A DNA stretch of 13,669 nt. It comes from an uncultured Lachnospiraceae bacterium. Lineage in GTDB: Bacteria > Bacillota > Clostridia > Lachnospirales > Lachnospiraceae. Every line of letters starts with the position of its first letter. Positions within the stretch are counted from its first letter, which is position 1. The notes under the pieces were generated by a model, which was not told the DNA's origin, ran no database searches, and saw nothing but the letters and a program-made list of their open reading frames with translations. The stretch is taken from positions 1 to 13,669 of the forward strand of contig CAUCOL010000011.1 of NCBI GenBank assembly GCA_958444395.1, written 5' to 3'. Position numbers and translations under genes: made by a program. Shown here piece after piece: positions 7,097 to 13,669 of this stretch.

Positions 7097-7147
7097 AAAA
7101 TCAGTCCTTTTCTTTCTCTAAAAATTAGATAATCAAGGACTGATTTT
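7090..7147 (-). terminator. Intrinsic terminator of the ftsH operon
   Basis: A perfect 13-bp stem (7097-7109 with 7135-7147) encloses a 25-base loop. It is followed on the minus strand by a TTTTTTGTTT tract. It starts about 60 bases after the ftsH stop. The plus strand also has a T-rich sequence (GTTATTTTCTTTT) after the stem, so it could work in both directions. Confidence 0.78.
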
Positions 7148-7208
7148 GTTATTTTCTTTTGGAACAACCTGTTTTGACCCTATTTTATGACAGATTGTGA
7201 TGCATGGA

Positions 7209-9104
7209 TCACGCTTCTGTCTCCGGTGTTTCCGATGCCTCATCGAGCAGCTTTTTTACTGCTACTTCCGGGTCATCAAACAGACTTTCAAACTCTTCTC
7301 TGGTGATACGTTCTTTCTCCATCAGAACCTTTGCGGACGCATGCAATACATCCATATGCTCCTCCAGAATGTCCTTTGCCTTCTGATAACAGTCATCGAC
7401 GATGCCTTTAACTTCCATATCAATGTCTTTGGCTACCGACTCACTGTATGCACGGCTGGTATGTCCGTAATCATTGCCAATGAATACCTCATCCTCGTCG
7501 GCATAATTGATCATACCGATGTTCTCTGAAAATCCATACTTCGTCACCATATCACGCGCTGTATTGGTCGCCTGTTTAATATCCTGGGAAGCACCGGTCG
7601 TAATATCATCAAAGATCAGAGACTCTGCGATCCGACCGCCCAGACTGACAATGATATCCTGCAGCATATGTCCCTTTGTCATAAACATCTCATCCTTATC
7701 CGGTAATGGCATTGTATAACCTGCTGCCCCACTGCCGGTCGGAATCACGGATACCATGTGCACCGGTCCGACATCCGGAAGTACATGAAACAGGATCGCA
7801 TGTCCCGACTCATGGTACGCTGTGATCTTCTTATCTTTTTCAGAAATGATCTTACTCTTCTTCTCGGCACCGATCCCGATCTTGATAAAGGACTTATCTA
7901 CATCCGCCTGTGTAATGCAGGGACGTCCTGCCCGCGCGCAGGCGATCGCTGATTCATTCATCAGATTCTCCAGATCTGCTCCGGTAAATCCAACCGTTGT
8001 CTGTGCGATCCGTTTCAGATCTACATCATCACTGAGTGGTTTTCCTTTTACATGTACCTGCAGGATCTCTTCTCTGCCACGGACATCCGGTCTGCCAACG
8101 GTCACGCGGCGGTCAAAACGTCCCGGACGCAGGATCGCAGGATCCAGAATATCCACACGGTTCGTCGCTGCCATCACGATAATACCCTCATTTACCCCAA
8201 AACCATCCATCTCTACGAGCATCTGGTTCAGGGTCTGCTCACGTTCATCGTGTCCACCGCCCAGGCCGGTACCACGCTTACGTGCTACTGCATCGATCTC
8301 ATCGATAAATACAATACATGGCGCATTCTTTTTTGCTTCTGCGAACATATCACGGACACGGGATGCGCCGACACCGACAAACATCTCTACAAAATCCGAA
8401 CCGGACAGACTGAAGAATGGCACTCCCGCCTCGCCTGCCACCGCCTTAGCAAGCAGCGTTTTACCGGTTCCCGGAGGTCCCACCAGGATAATACCTTTCG
8501 GGATACGTGCTCCGATCGCTGTATATTTCGCCGGATCTGCAAGGAAATCTACAATCTCCTCCAGCTCTTCTTTCTCTTCCTTCAATCCTGCCACATCCGA
8601 AAAATGCTTTGCATTGGGATCATCCGGATCAATCCTCTGGGCACGGCTCTTGCCAAAATTCATCATCTTGGCATTGCTGCCGCCCTGCCCTGCCGTCTGT
8701 GCTGACAGGAAAGAGAACAAAAAGAAGATCGCTACAAAGCCCAGTGCGTAAGGAAGCAATGTCGTCAATACCCAGGATGGCTTCTGGATATCCTTCAGCT
8801 CATAGCTGTCTGCCAGATCCTTATCGGCAAGTAGCTTCTCTTCGACTTCTTTTACGTCGGACACGTAGAAACTCTGTACCTTTCCGTCCGTCTGCGTCAC
8901 CTCGACAGCTCCGGTCGGTACTTCTTCATTTGGCAGAATCGATACAAAACTGATCTTTTCATCCTGAATGTCCTTCTGAAAATCAGACATATTATATCCG
9001 GCTCCGGCGCTGCTGTTGAGCACGCCCGAAAAATAAACAGAAACAGCGATAATAAGCAGAATCAGTATATAAAAACCGACTCCTGTTTTCATCTGTTTTC
9101 TCAT
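7209..9104 (-). CDS. ftsH: ATP-dependent zinc metalloprotease FtsH
   Basis: A 631-residue membrane-bound AAA+ protease that forms hexamers and degrades misfolded membrane proteins and short-lived regulators. Two membrane segments (about residues 9-29 and 112-134) flank an extracytoplasmic domain. The cytoplasmic AAA module has Walker A 'GPPGTGKT' (209-216), the pore-loop motif 'MFVGVG' (240-245), Walker B 'IVFIDE' (263-268) and the second region of homology ending in 'RPGRFDR' (325-331). The protease domain has the zinc motif HESGH (430-434) and a third ligand, Asp507, in 'ASQDIKQAT'. All catalytic residues are present and the length is normal for the family. The AAGGAG ribosome site 8 bases before the ATG overlaps the hpt stop region, with 15 bases between the genes, so it is cotranscribed with hpt and tilS as in B. 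subtilis. It is the last gene of the operon. Confidence 0.98.
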   Translation of the reverse strand: MRKQMKTGVGFYILILLIIAVSVYFSGVLNSSAGAGYNMSDFQKDIQDEKISFVSILPNEEVPTGAVEVTQTDGKVQSFYVSDVKEVEEKLLADKDLADSYELKDIQKPSWVLTTLLPYALGFVAIFFLFSFLSAQTAGQGGSNAKMMNFGKSRAQRIDPDDPNAKHFSDVAGLKEEKEELEEIVDFLADPAKYTAIGARIPKGIILVGPPGTGKTLLAKAVAGEAGVPFFSLSGSDFVEMFVGVGASRVRDMFAEAKKNAPCIVFIDEIDAVARKRGTGLGGGHDEREQTLNQMLVEMDGFGVNEGIIVMAATNRVDILDPAILRPGRFDRRVTVGRPDVRGREEILQVHVKGKPLSDDVDLKRIAQTTVGFTGADLENLMNESAIACARAGRPCITQADVDKSFIKIGIGAEKKSKIISEKDKKITAYHESGHAILFHVLPDVGPVHMVSVIPTGSGAAGYTMPLPDKDEMFMTKGHMLQDIIVSLGGRIAESLIFDDITTGASQDIKQATNTARDMVTKYGFSENIGMINYADEDEVFIGNDYGHTSRAYSESVAKDIDMEVKGIVDDCYQKAKDILEEHMDVLHASAKVLMEKERITREEFESLFDDPEVAVKKLLDEASETPETEA

Positions 9105-9119
9105 GCAATATCTCCTTCA

Positions 9120-9653
9120 CTAATCCTCTTTTACAAATTCTAATACTCCAATATATGGAAGATTACGATATCTCTGTGCATAGTCCAGACCATATCCTAC
9201 GACAAATGCATCGGGAATCTGAAATCCTGTATAATCTACGTCAACCTCTGTCTCTCTTCTCGCCGGTTTATCTAACAGCGTGCAGAGCTTTAAGCTCGCC
9301 GGTTTTCTCTCTGCCAGCATCTTCTGTGTCAGAGACAGTGTATTTCCAGAATCAATGATATCTTCGACGATCAGACAGTCCAGTCCCTCGATGGATTCAT
9401 CCAGATCCTTCTTGATTTTCAAGGTACCTGAACTCTTTGTATCATTTCCATAGCTTGACGCAGACATAAAATCAATTGATACAGGCATCGTTAATCTTTT
9501 TGCCAGTTCACAGCAAAAGAAAATGCTGCCTTTTAAGATACAGATCAGGTGAAGTGATTTTCCTTCATAGTCCTGATTGATCTGATCTGCCATTTCACGT
9601 ATCTTTTTCTCTACTTCTTCCTCCGAAAGCATAACATGTACTTCTTCTCTCAT
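9120..9653 (-). CDS. hpt: Hypoxanthine phosphoribosyltransferase
   Basis: A 177-residue type I phosphoribosyltransferase. It makes IMP and GMP from hypoxanthine or guanine plus PRPP in purine salvage, in the cytoplasm. The PRPP-binding motif 'LIVEDIIDSGNTL' (94-106; Glu97, Asp98, Asp101) is intact. The pyrophosphate loop 'LKGS' (40-43), flexible-loop 'SSYGN' (66-70) and the C-terminal purine-binding stretch 'VGYGLDYAQRYRNLPYIG' are also present. The length is typical of bacterial Hpt. The start has an AGGAAGGGG ribosome site whose upstream part overlaps the tilS stop codon, with 15 bases between the genes. The tilS-hpt-ftsH order is conserved in many Firmicutes, and in B. subtilis TilS and HprT also act together as an ftsH regulator. 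That role here is inference. Confidence 0.97.
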   Translation of the reverse strand: MREEVHVMLSEEEVEKKIREMADQINQDYEGKSLHLICILKGSIFFCCELAKRLTMPVSIDFMSASSYGNDTKSSGTLKIKKDLDESIEGLDCLIVEDIIDSGNTLSLTQKMLAERKPASLKLCTLLDKPARRETEVDVDYTGFQIPDAFVVGYGLDYAQRYRNLPYIGVLEFVKED

Positions 9654-9668
9654 GTTCTTTCCCCTTCC

Positions 9669-11324
9669 TTATAAATTCTGTAATCCGTCAGAGTGTTCAC
9701 ACGTTGCGTGCAATACCGCTTTTGTATCACGGTTTATGTAAAAACCGGCACTGGTGCGGTTCAACTCCGGTATCCATAGTATATGGTGCCCCATAGCGAG
9801 CACCCAGATCCGCTTTCTGTGCCCGACCGGTATCTTTTGATCCATGAAAAAACGGCTCAGTTTCTTACGTTTCCCATCTTCCTGTATCAGAAAATAATCT
9901 CCATCCTGCGGATACCGAAACTTAAGCATGGTATCTATTCTAGCATAATCAAACCATTTCGTACAGCTGTTTTTCACGGCGGACATTTCCCGAGCCCCTG
10001 CGAATGGATTTTTCTGCTGCCACTGCAGTGTGATCTGCATCTTTTTCCCATCCGAAGCAGTCAGCTCACAGGAAAATGTCTGTGAGGCATCCGGCATAAC
10101 CGGAATCGGCTGCAGCATCGGAGAATCTGCTCCCTGCCCCGCCCCGACCGTACCTGGCTGTGACATCTCATAATCTGCTCTCTGCTCCGGCTCAACCGTA
10201 TCTGACTGCGATATCTTAATATCTGCTCTCTGCTCCGGTTCAACCGTACCTGACTGCGATATCTTAATATCTGCTTCATCCTCCGGCATCACCGGTTTCG
10301 TCTGTGATATCCTGTGTGCAGGCATTCTCTCCTGCCTCTCTTTGCGGTGCAGCCAGACTACATCATAGTCCTTACCTGCCTGCATCGCATATGGCAGATC
10401 GATCCTTTTTCCGGTCGTCCCCTGTGCAAGTGCACAAAAATCCTCTACATGCCGTCCAGTCAGATCCTTCCTGCATCCTGCGACCTCCTCCAACAACTGC
10501 ATCGTCAGCTCCTTCTGCAGCGCTGCCTGCAGTCTGCCAAATGCCTTTGCCGAAACAGATATCCCCTGTGCATCATAACATACGATCTCATTTTTTATTC
10601 TTTCCGTTTCGCTCTGTATATAATCAAATACTTCCTGCATCTGAAAAGTCATCTGTGCCAGATGCTCTACCGACTGCCCGGATACCTGCTCTTCTAATGC
10701 AGGCAGGATCTGATGACGGATCTTATTTCTCGCATAGACAGTCTCCTGATTCGTCGAATCCTCGCACCAACAGATCCCGTTTTGCTGCAGCTGCTCCACA
10801 ATCTGACCACGCCGGACACACAATAACGGACGGATTATATGCTGCCGCACCGGATGCATCGCTCCCATCCCCCGCAGACTGCTTCCCCGCAGCATCTGAA
10901 ATAACACCGTCTCTGCCTGGTCATCCATATGATGTGCGACTGCGATCTTGTCATAACCCTGCTGCGCACGGCACTGCTCCATCCGTTCATAACGGATGAT
11001 CCGTCCTGCCTCTTCCTCAGACCAGCCGTGTTCCTTCGCTATCTCCGGTATATTCTCATAATACACCTCCAGGGGAAGCTGCCAGCCCGCTGCCAGTTCT
11101 CTGCAAAACTGCGTATCGCGTTCGGCTTCCCGCCCACGGATCCCATGATTTACATGAAGTGCGCCAATCGTCAGATTCCATTCTTCCCGCAGTTCACACA
11201 GTGCATATAGAAGAAATACGGAGTCTGCCCCTCCGGACAGTCCTACCAGGATCTTATCCCCTTTTTCTATTATATTATAGTTTCTGCAAAAATTCTTTAT
11301 CCTATGAAGGATTTCCTGATGCAT
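9669..11324 (-). CDS. tilS: tRNA(Ile)-lysidine synthase with repeat insertion
   Basis: A 551-residue TilS, which attaches lysine to C34 of the tRNA-Ile2 anticodon (CAU) using ATP, changing both its decoding and its charging from Met to Ile. The N-terminal PP-loop ATPase has 'SGGADS' (30-35), 'HVNHGIRG' and 'AHHMDDQAETVLFQMLRGS'. A middle domain (about 210-325) and the C-terminal TilS_C domain (about 455-545; 'P-Q-D-G-D-Y', 'KKLSRFFMDQKIP', 'R-x-R-I-W', 'ILWIPELNR') are also recognisable. The protein is longer than the usual 450-480 residues because 4-5 copies of a 16-residue repeat (about 337-416) lie in the linker before the C-terminal domain. All visible motifs are intact, so it should be active; the gene is normally essential. 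The ATG has GGAG 10 bases upstream. It is the first gene of the tight tilS-hpt-ftsH group, 156 bases after spoIIE. Confidence 0.95.
   Translation of the reverse strand: MHQEILHRIKNFCRNYNIIEKGDKILVGLSGGADSVFLLYALCELREEWNLTIGALHVNHGIRGREAERDTQFCRELAAGWQLPLEVYYENIPEIAKEHGWSEEEAGRIIRYERMEQCRAQQGYDKIAVAHHMDDQAETVLFQMLRGSSLRGMGAMHPVRQHIIRPLLCVRRGQIVEQLQQNGICWCEDSTNQETVYARNKIRHQILPALEEQVSGQSVEHLAQMTFQMQEVFDYIQSETERIKNEIVCYDAQGISVSAKAFGRLQAALQKELTMQLLEEVAGCRKDLTGRHVEDFCALAQGTTGKRIDLPYAMQAGKDYDVVWLHRKERQERMPAHRISQTKPVMPEDEADIKISQSGTVEPEQRADIKISQSDTVEPEQRADYEMSQPGTVGAGQGADSPMLQPIPVMPDASQTFSCELTASDGKKMQITLQWQQKNPFAGAREMSAVKNSCTKWFDYARIDTMLKFRYPQDGDYFLIQEDGKRKKLSRFFMDQKIPVGHRKRIWVLAMGHHILWIPELNRTSAGFYINRDTKAVLHATCEHSDGLQNL
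10078..10317 (-). repeat. 48-bp in-frame tandem repeat inside tilS
   Basis: Consecutive 48-base units occupy 10126-10173, 10174-10221, 10222-10269 and 10270-10317. The two middle units differ at only two positions and the outer ones are diverged. A fifth, very degenerate unit covers 10078-10125. Each encodes 16 residues of the pattern 'I-S-Q-x-x-x-V-x-P-E-x-x-A-D'. The run is exactly in frame and keeps TilS open. Confidence 0.92.
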
Positions 11325-11480
11325 AATCTTATGTCTCCATCTTATCTGTCCATTCTATCAAATGGTGGTTATGTTCTTACGCCTGCCTTCTTCCGATGCC
11401 TGTCGCAATCACGCCCTCTTCTCTTCCGGCTGTCGCAATCACGCCCTCTTCTCTTCCGGATGCCTGGTTCCATCGCACGC
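11325..11480. other. spoIIE-tilS intergenic spacer
   Basis: A 156-base spacer between spoIIE and tilS. In B. subtilis this position holds yabS and yabT; neither is present. It contains the 30-bp tandem repeat (11401-11460). No convincing promoter or terminator was found, so tilS may be read through from spoIIE or from a promoter I could not identify. Confidence 0.5.
11401..11460. repeat. 30-bp tandem repeat between spoIIE and tilS
   Basis: Two adjacent 30-base copies (11401-11430 and 11431-11460) are identical except for the last base. A degenerate partial copy precedes them (about 11379-11400). The unit contains no inverted repeat and sits just downstream of the spoIIE stop codon. Confidence 0.92.
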
Positions 11481-13669
11481 TCACCTCTTCCAGACCCCTG
11501 CTGCGATCACACTCATATCATCCTGCGCTCTGCCACCGGACCACTCGACCGCCTGCTCCAGGATATATTCTGCCAGCTCCTGCGGATTAATGATCCGATG
11601 CTCCAGAATCTTTCGTTCCATTTCTTCCTGTCTGCCACGCAGACTATCCGTGACACCATCTGTCATCATTATAACATAATCCCCCGAAGAAATCTGTGTT
11701 TTCTCAAAATACGGCTCGGCATCCCGCACAACACCGACCGGAAGTGCCTGTCCCTCAATCGTCTCAACCAGATCCGCACGACAGATCCAGGTCTGCGCAG
11801 CACCATTCTTGATAAACTGACAGCTCCCCTGATACAGATCCAGTACCACGACATCCGCCGTAGCAAAAGTTGTTTTCTCTGCTTCCGGTGTATAAAGAGA
11901 ATTAATCAGCTTTAAAGCTGACAGCTTGGAGAATCCCGCTTCTGTCATCTGCTCCAGCAGTTCGATCACCGTCTGGCTCTCCTCCATAGCTGAAGCACCA
12001 CTTCCCATCCCATCCGACAATGCCAGTAAAAGCTCTCCATTCGGAAGAGAAAGGCAGCTGAAGGTATCCCCCGATACCTCTTCTCCCTCCTTCGCCCTGC
12101 GCGCGACACCTGTCACCGCATAAAAGGGCGTATCCTCCTGAAAGATGAGCAGATCTTCTTCCCTCGGGATCACACTGCGGCACTCTTGTGATGCTGCAAA
12201 CGGCCTGCCCAGAAGATCACTTAAGACTCCTGCGGCCTCTTTGGCTGTCACCAGCCTGCCCTTCACCGTCCTCGCCAGCATATGTACCTGGCGGCGTCCA
12301 TCTTTATCCTCATAGAATGCAATCCTCCGCACATCTACCTGCTGCTGCGCCAATGCTTTCTTTACAACCTGTCCCATCTCCGAAGGAACTTCTTTCCATT
12401 CCCCAAAATGATCTGCCAGATCCTGCATCAATTCACCGACCTGTTCCATCTGCCCAGCGATCACCTGACGATTCTGCGCCAGCTGATTCTCAAAGCTCAT
12501 GATCGTCCGTGCCATTTTTAACCCCTGATTCGCCTCCATCAGAAAATACTCCGGATGACGGCACTCCTGCACGAACTCGATCGGCATCTGCTCCATGACC
12601 AGACCGCCCTCCTCCTGTGCCATTGCCAGTCGGCCCAGGCTTTCCGTCCGTGACAGCACCAGTTGTCCCATGCATGCATCCCTGTTCTCACAATGCTCGC
12701 AGACATTCCGGGACATTTCCTGCATCAGCTGCCGGATGTCCTCTGTCCCAATCCCCTTTTTCTCCATGCTCTGGCTCGCCAGCACCTTTGAAAGCTTCTG
12801 AAAAGATTCTGAGAAATCCTTTAATTTATATTTCATTCTCTTTTGCAGGCTTTCATTAGACCAATTCTCTTCTCCCCGAAAGGGAAACCGCAAACGGCGC
12901 AGATACTTATCCGGTATTGCGAGGAAAAAGATACTGCCGATCAGCCACGCTTTCCATTCACCGGTTCCGGCAGCCCCTTCCAATAAAAACGCAAGGGCAA
13001 TCCAGGCGATCCAGACACCCGATAACAGCCAGAGTTTTCCCTGTCTGCAAAGCATTCCGGCGCAGATTCCGACCAGACACAGGCATCCGATCTGGTCACT
13101 GCCCGCGCCCAGAAGTACCTGCAGAATACCAGCGGCAGCTCCTGCTACTGCCCCCATCCCGGCACCATACAGATAACCGATCGTCAGCAGGAACACATAG
13201 ATCACCAGATTGACCACAGAAATATCTGCCAGGACAATATGCGGAAGCCCATATACTGCCATCGCTCCGATAATAATCACGCTGATCATTTCTTCATTGT
13301 TCATGCCATGCTCTTTGTCCGCATGCAATAAAAAGTGCTCTCCCTCCCACAGTACTCTTGCAAATACCAGCAACAGCACCAGATCAAATACTGCATAGAC
13401 CAGATCCTTTCCCTGAAAAGGCACCAGATAATATTGTACGCTATAAACCACCAGCAGTGAGAAAAACATCACCAGTGCACAATGTCCCATCTTCATACGC
13501 ATCTTCTGCTGGTGCAGCAGATCCCACGCAACCGCTGCCGACAACATCGCCACTCCATAGCGCAGCAATGCCTCCATCGGCAATGCCGATAACATTCCCA
13601 GAAAAATCGCTGCACCAACGGCAAAATTCACGCCTCCCTGTGTCAGACCTGCTGCAAAATACGCCGCAC
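11481..13669 (-). CDS. spoIIE: Stage II sporulation protein E, 5' end outside window
   Basis: The open frame runs off the right edge. The first in-frame GTG at 13631 is preceded by 12 sense codons within the window, so about 728 residues are visible; B. subtilis SpoIIE has 827. SpoIIE is a polytopic serine phosphatase of the asymmetric division septum that dephosphorylates SpoIIAA and so releases sigma-F in the forespore. The first 250 or so visible residues hold many hydrophobic segments (the multi-span domain). A mostly helical cytoplasmic region, linked in the family to FtsZ binding and oligomerisation, follows. The C-terminus is a PP2C/SpoIIE phosphatase domain with 'SGDTFS', 'DGMGSG' (11997-12014), 'DGVTD' (11646-11660) and 'DDMSVIAA' (Asp codons at 11517-11522) as metal-binding motifs. 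A Cys-rich stretch, 'C-E-H-C-E-N-R-D-A-C', lies in the central region. The gene identifies a spore-former. Its promoter is off the window. Confidence 0.96.
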   Translation of the reverse strand, partial: AAYFAAGLTQGGVNFAVGAAIFLGMLSALPMEALLRYGVAMLSAAVAWDLLHQQKMRMKMGHCALVMFFSLLVVYSVQYYLVPFQGKDLVYAVFDLVLLLVFARVLWEGEHFLLHADKEHGMNNEEMISVIIIGAMAVYGLPHIVLADISVVNLVIYVFLLTIGYLYGAGMGAVAGAAAGILQVLLGAGSDQIGCLCLVGICAGMLCRQGKLWLLSGVWIAWIALAFLLEGAAGTGEWKAWLIGSIFFLAIPDKYLRRLRFPFRGEENWSNESLQKRMKYKLKDFSESFQKLSKVLASQSMEKKGIGTEDIRQLMQEMSRNVCEHCENRDACMGQLVLSRTESLGRLAMAQEEGGLVMEQMPIEFVQECRHPEYFLMEANQGLKMARTIMSFENQLAQNRQVIAGQMEQVGELMQDLADHFGEWKEVPSEMGQVVKKALAQQQVDVRRIAFYEDKDGRRQVHMLARTVKGRLVTAKEAAGVLSDLLGRPFAASQECRSVIPREEDLLIFQEDTPFYAVTGVARRAKEGEEVSGDTFSCLSLPNGELLLALSDGMGSGASAMEESQTVIELLEQMTEAGFSKLSALKLINSLYTPEAEKTTFATADVVVLDLYQGSCQFIKNGAAQTWICRADLVETIEGQALPVGVVRDAEPYFEKTQISSGDYVIMMTDGVTDSLRGRQEEMERKILEHRIINPQELAEYILEQAVEWSGGRAQDDMSVIAAGVWKR

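Noticed and set aside
7822..8751. A 309-codon plus-strand open frame opposite ftsH, and other long antisense frames there
   Set aside because: It mirrors the ftsH coding strand exactly, has no domain sense (Ser/Arg/Pro-rich), and no ribosome site or promoter. ftsH is certain.
10061..10279. A 72-codon minus-strand frame with a repetitive Arg/Ser/Gln-rich sequence
   Set aside because: It is the out-of-frame reading of the tilS tandem repeat; the tilS frame is the one conserved on both sides.
10126..10317. Regular 48-bp repeats considered as a CRISPR array
   Set aside because: Units abut directly with no unique spacers, diverge gradually, and remain in frame with tilS. No cas genes are nearby.
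11401..11460. 30-bp repeats considered as a CRISPR remnant or attachment site
   Set aside because: The two copies are adjacent without a spacer, and no integrase, mobile gene or cas gene is in the window.
11376..11483. A minus-strand frame of about 35 codons starting at a GTG that overlaps the spoIIE stop and runs through the 30-bp repeats
   Set aside because: It is very short and repetitive, has no conserved motif, and no clear ribosome site of its own. It is more likely a by-product of a repeat length divisible by three.

Overview
The window looks like chromosomal DNA of a spore-forming, Gram-positive Clostridia bacterium, most likely Lachnospiraceae. This rests on spoIIE, on the gene order spoIIE-tilS-hpt-ftsH, on a veg gene, on Shine-Dalgarno sites of the AGGAG type, on Big_2-type surface repeats and on the general style of the proteins. 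The family placement is inference; no database search was possible. No tRNA, rRNA, CRISPR array, insertion sequence or phage gene was seen.

Layout, left to right. (1) Bases 1-692 (+) are the 3' end of a cell-surface or secreted protein with two bacterial Ig-like repeats, closed by a terminator. (2) Bases 818-1489 (-) encode a DEDDh 3'-5' exonuclease of the KapD/DnaQ type, with its own promoter. (3) veg (1832-2071, +) is read divergently from the exonuclease, from a near-consensus sigma-A promoter, and ends at a strong terminator. (4) A minus-strand block runs from 6779 down to 2144. It holds an exported glucosaminidase, a SEC-C zinc-motif protein, a soluble PAS histidine kinase and an HD-GYP response regulator. 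The last two overlap and form a two-component pair. The glucosaminidase and the SEC-C gene each have a recognisable promoter, so the SEC-C-kinase-regulator genes can be read as a unit of their own. (5) Bases 6792-7208 are non-coding and carry the glucosaminidase promoter plus two hairpin terminators facing the ftsH side. (6) Bases 7209-13669 (-) hold the conserved housekeeping and sporulation cluster: spoIIE (5' end outside the window), tilS, hpt and ftsH. tilS-hpt-ftsH are packed with 15-base gaps and read as one operon.

How the genes fit together. SpoIIE is the asymmetric-septum phosphatase that activates sigma-F. TilS and Hpt supply tRNA-Ile2 decoding and purine salvage, and FtsH is the membrane quality-control protease. 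The kinase/HD-GYP pair probably feeds an unknown cytoplasmic signal into cyclic-di-nucleotide turnover or a related output.

Most of the window is ordinary core genome. The least expected features are a 16-residue tandem repeat inserted in TilS, a 30-bp tandem repeat between spoIIE and tilS, a Lys-to-Glu change in the HD-GYP active-site motif, and a long uncharacterised tail on the kinase. I found no convincing evidence of a wholly new system.
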